From positions 143,371 through 207,370 of the forward strand of contig NZ_GL987988.1 of assembly GCF_000158195.2 (NCBI RefSeq): a stretch of 64,000 bases of DNA. The letters are read 5' to 3'. Positions 63,121 to 64,000 of the stretch are shown here, piece by piece. The stretch comes from Fusobacterium mortiferum ATCC 9817 (GTDB taxonomy: Bacteria; Fusobacteriota; Fusobacteriia; Fusobacteriales; Fusobacteriaceae). The translations under genes were made by a program, and so were the position numbers. The stretch's first letter is position 1. The number at the start of each line of letters is the position of its first letter. The notes beneath the pieces are model-generated. The model searched no databases and had not been told where the DNA came from. It saw only the letters and a program-made list of their open reading frames with translations.

Positions 63121-64000
63121 ATGCTAGATAGAATAGAAGATGCTCTTGAAGATTTAAGGGCTGGAAAAGTAATAATAGTAGTAGATGATGAGGACAGAGA
63201 AAACGAAGGAGATTTTATTTGTGCTGCAGAGTTTGCTACTCCAGAAAATATTAATCTTATGGCAACAGTAGGAAAAGGATTAATCTGCATGCCTATGACA
63301 GAGGAATATGCTAAGAAATTGGCTCTACCTCCAATGTGTTATGACAATACTGATAATCATTGTACAGCTTTTACTGTATCAATAGATCATGTGGATACTA
63401 CAACAGGAATATCTGCTTATGAGCGTTCGTTGACAGCTATGAAAGCTTTGGATGAAAATGTAAAGCCTTATGAATTTAGAAGACCAGGACATATGTTTCC
63501 ATTAGTAGCTAAAAAAGGTGGAGTAATAGTAAGAAATGGACATACAGAAGCAACTGTAGATTTAATGAGATTAGCAGGATTAAAGGAAATGGGACTTTGT
63601 TGTGAAATCATGAAAGAAGATGGAACTATGGCTAGATTTGATGATTTACAATTACTTGCTAAAGAGTTGGATATGAAGATGATATCTATTGAGGATTTAC
63701 AAAAATATATCAAGATGAATGAGCAACTTATGACTGTAAGTGTAAGAGCTAAGATGCCTACTGGCTCAGGAGTATTTGAGATAGTAGGATTTGAAAATAA
63801 TCTAGATGGAAAAGAGCACATAGCTCTAGTAAAAGGAGATGTAGCTGGGAAAGAAGATGTTTTAGTGAGATTACACTCTGAGTGCTTTACAGGAGATATT
63901 TTAGGTTCATTAAGATGTGATTGTGGTTCTCAATTAAAAAGAGCTATGAGAAGAGTGGATGAAGAGGGAGAAGGAGTAGTTCTTTATCTAAGACAAGAGG
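63121..64000 (+). CDS. ribBA: Bifunctional RibBA: DHBP synthase / GTP cyclohydrolase II (cut by window edge)
   Basis: The gene runs off the right edge after 293 codons. The N-terminal domain has [12 protein letters not shown] near residue 22, [12 protein letters not shown] and RRPGHMFPL near 121, and HTEATVDL, as in 3,4-dihydroxy-2-butanone 4-phosphate synthase. From about residue 200 the GTP cyclohydrolase II domain begins, with the zinc site [23 protein letters not shown] precedes the ATG by ten bases. It supplies both starting compounds for riboflavin and completes the H-D-E-BA order. Confidence 0.96.
   Translation, partial: MLDRIEDALEDLRAGKVIIVVDDEDRENEGDFICAAEFATPENINLMATVGKGLICMPMTEEYAKKLALPPMCYDNTDNHCTAFTVSIDHVDTTTGISAYERSLTAMKALDENVKPYEFRRPGHMFPLVAKKGGVIVRNGHTEATVDLMRLAGLKEMGLCCEIMKEDGTMARFDDLQLLAKELDMKMISIEDLQKYIKMNEQLMTVSVRAKMPTGSGVFEIVGFENNLDGKEHIALVKGDVAGKEDVLVRLHSECFTGDILGSLRCDCGSQLKRAMRRVDEEGEGVVLYLRQE

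Overview
The window is AT-rich DNA with short intergenic gaps and many A/T homopolymers. Its core genes (DnaK, Ffh, Rho, MiaB, IspG and a methionine gamma-lyase very close to the Fusobacterium nucleatum enzyme as I recall it) point to a Fusobacterium chromosome, probably of the mortiferum/varium/ulcerans type. The assignment rests on reading the proteins, not on a database search. No rRNA, tRNA, CRISPR array or prophage was seen. The only mobile element is the start of an IS transposase cut by the left edge.

Layout. 1-5.7 kb: an IS fragment, then a regulator followed by two small membrane proteins (the first DUF5058) and two M20 metallopeptidases, read as a peptide or acyl-amino-acid uptake and cleavage operon. 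5.7-8.8 kb: an unusual trio of a cytoplasmic solute-binding-like protein with a DUF1858-like head, a G3E-like GTPase with cysteine motifs, and a lone ABC ATPase with no permease. This is the best candidate for an undescribed system. 8.8-10.9 kb: ylxM-ffh-rpsP. 11-18 kb: an anSME-type radical SAM enzyme with a short companion, a PAP2 phosphatase with a two-component system, and a decayed hybrid histidine kinase. 18-24 kb: hrcA-grpE-dnaK under a CIRCE operator, then an aldose epimerase, dnaJ and yajC. 24-29 kb: an N-acetylmuramoyl-alanine amidase, a GerMN protein, yqeK and rnr. 29-35 kb: a PRD regulator and a split fructose-type PTS with an aldolase and a ROK sugar kinase. 35-41 kb: a gene-poor gap, a YitT protein, an MFS transporter with a TIM-barrel enzyme, an AGCS symporter and a DeoR regulator. 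41-47.6 kb: miaB-rho-M23 peptidase-ispG-lipoprotein and an ECF sigma module. 47.6-56.3 kb: aroA, brnQ, rluD-rnhB-yraN-comF, tpiA and gpmI. 56.3-60.7 kb: a divergent NhaC transporter and methionine gamma-lyase pair with a MocR regulator. 60.7 kb to the end: an FMN riboswitch and ribH-D-E-BA, the last gene cut by the window.

Themes. Several parts fit an amino-acid-fermenting anaerobe: peptide cleavage, BrnQ, AGCS, and methionine uptake with gamma-lyase. Regulatory DNA is unusually legible. It includes many promoters with 16-18 bp spacing, a perfect CIRCE, an FMN riboswitch, a palindrome overlapping the -35 of the DUF1858 trio, and a mirror-symmetric divergent control region between nhaC and the gamma-lyase. 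Two genes (brnQ and ribE) share a layout that suggests AUU start codons.
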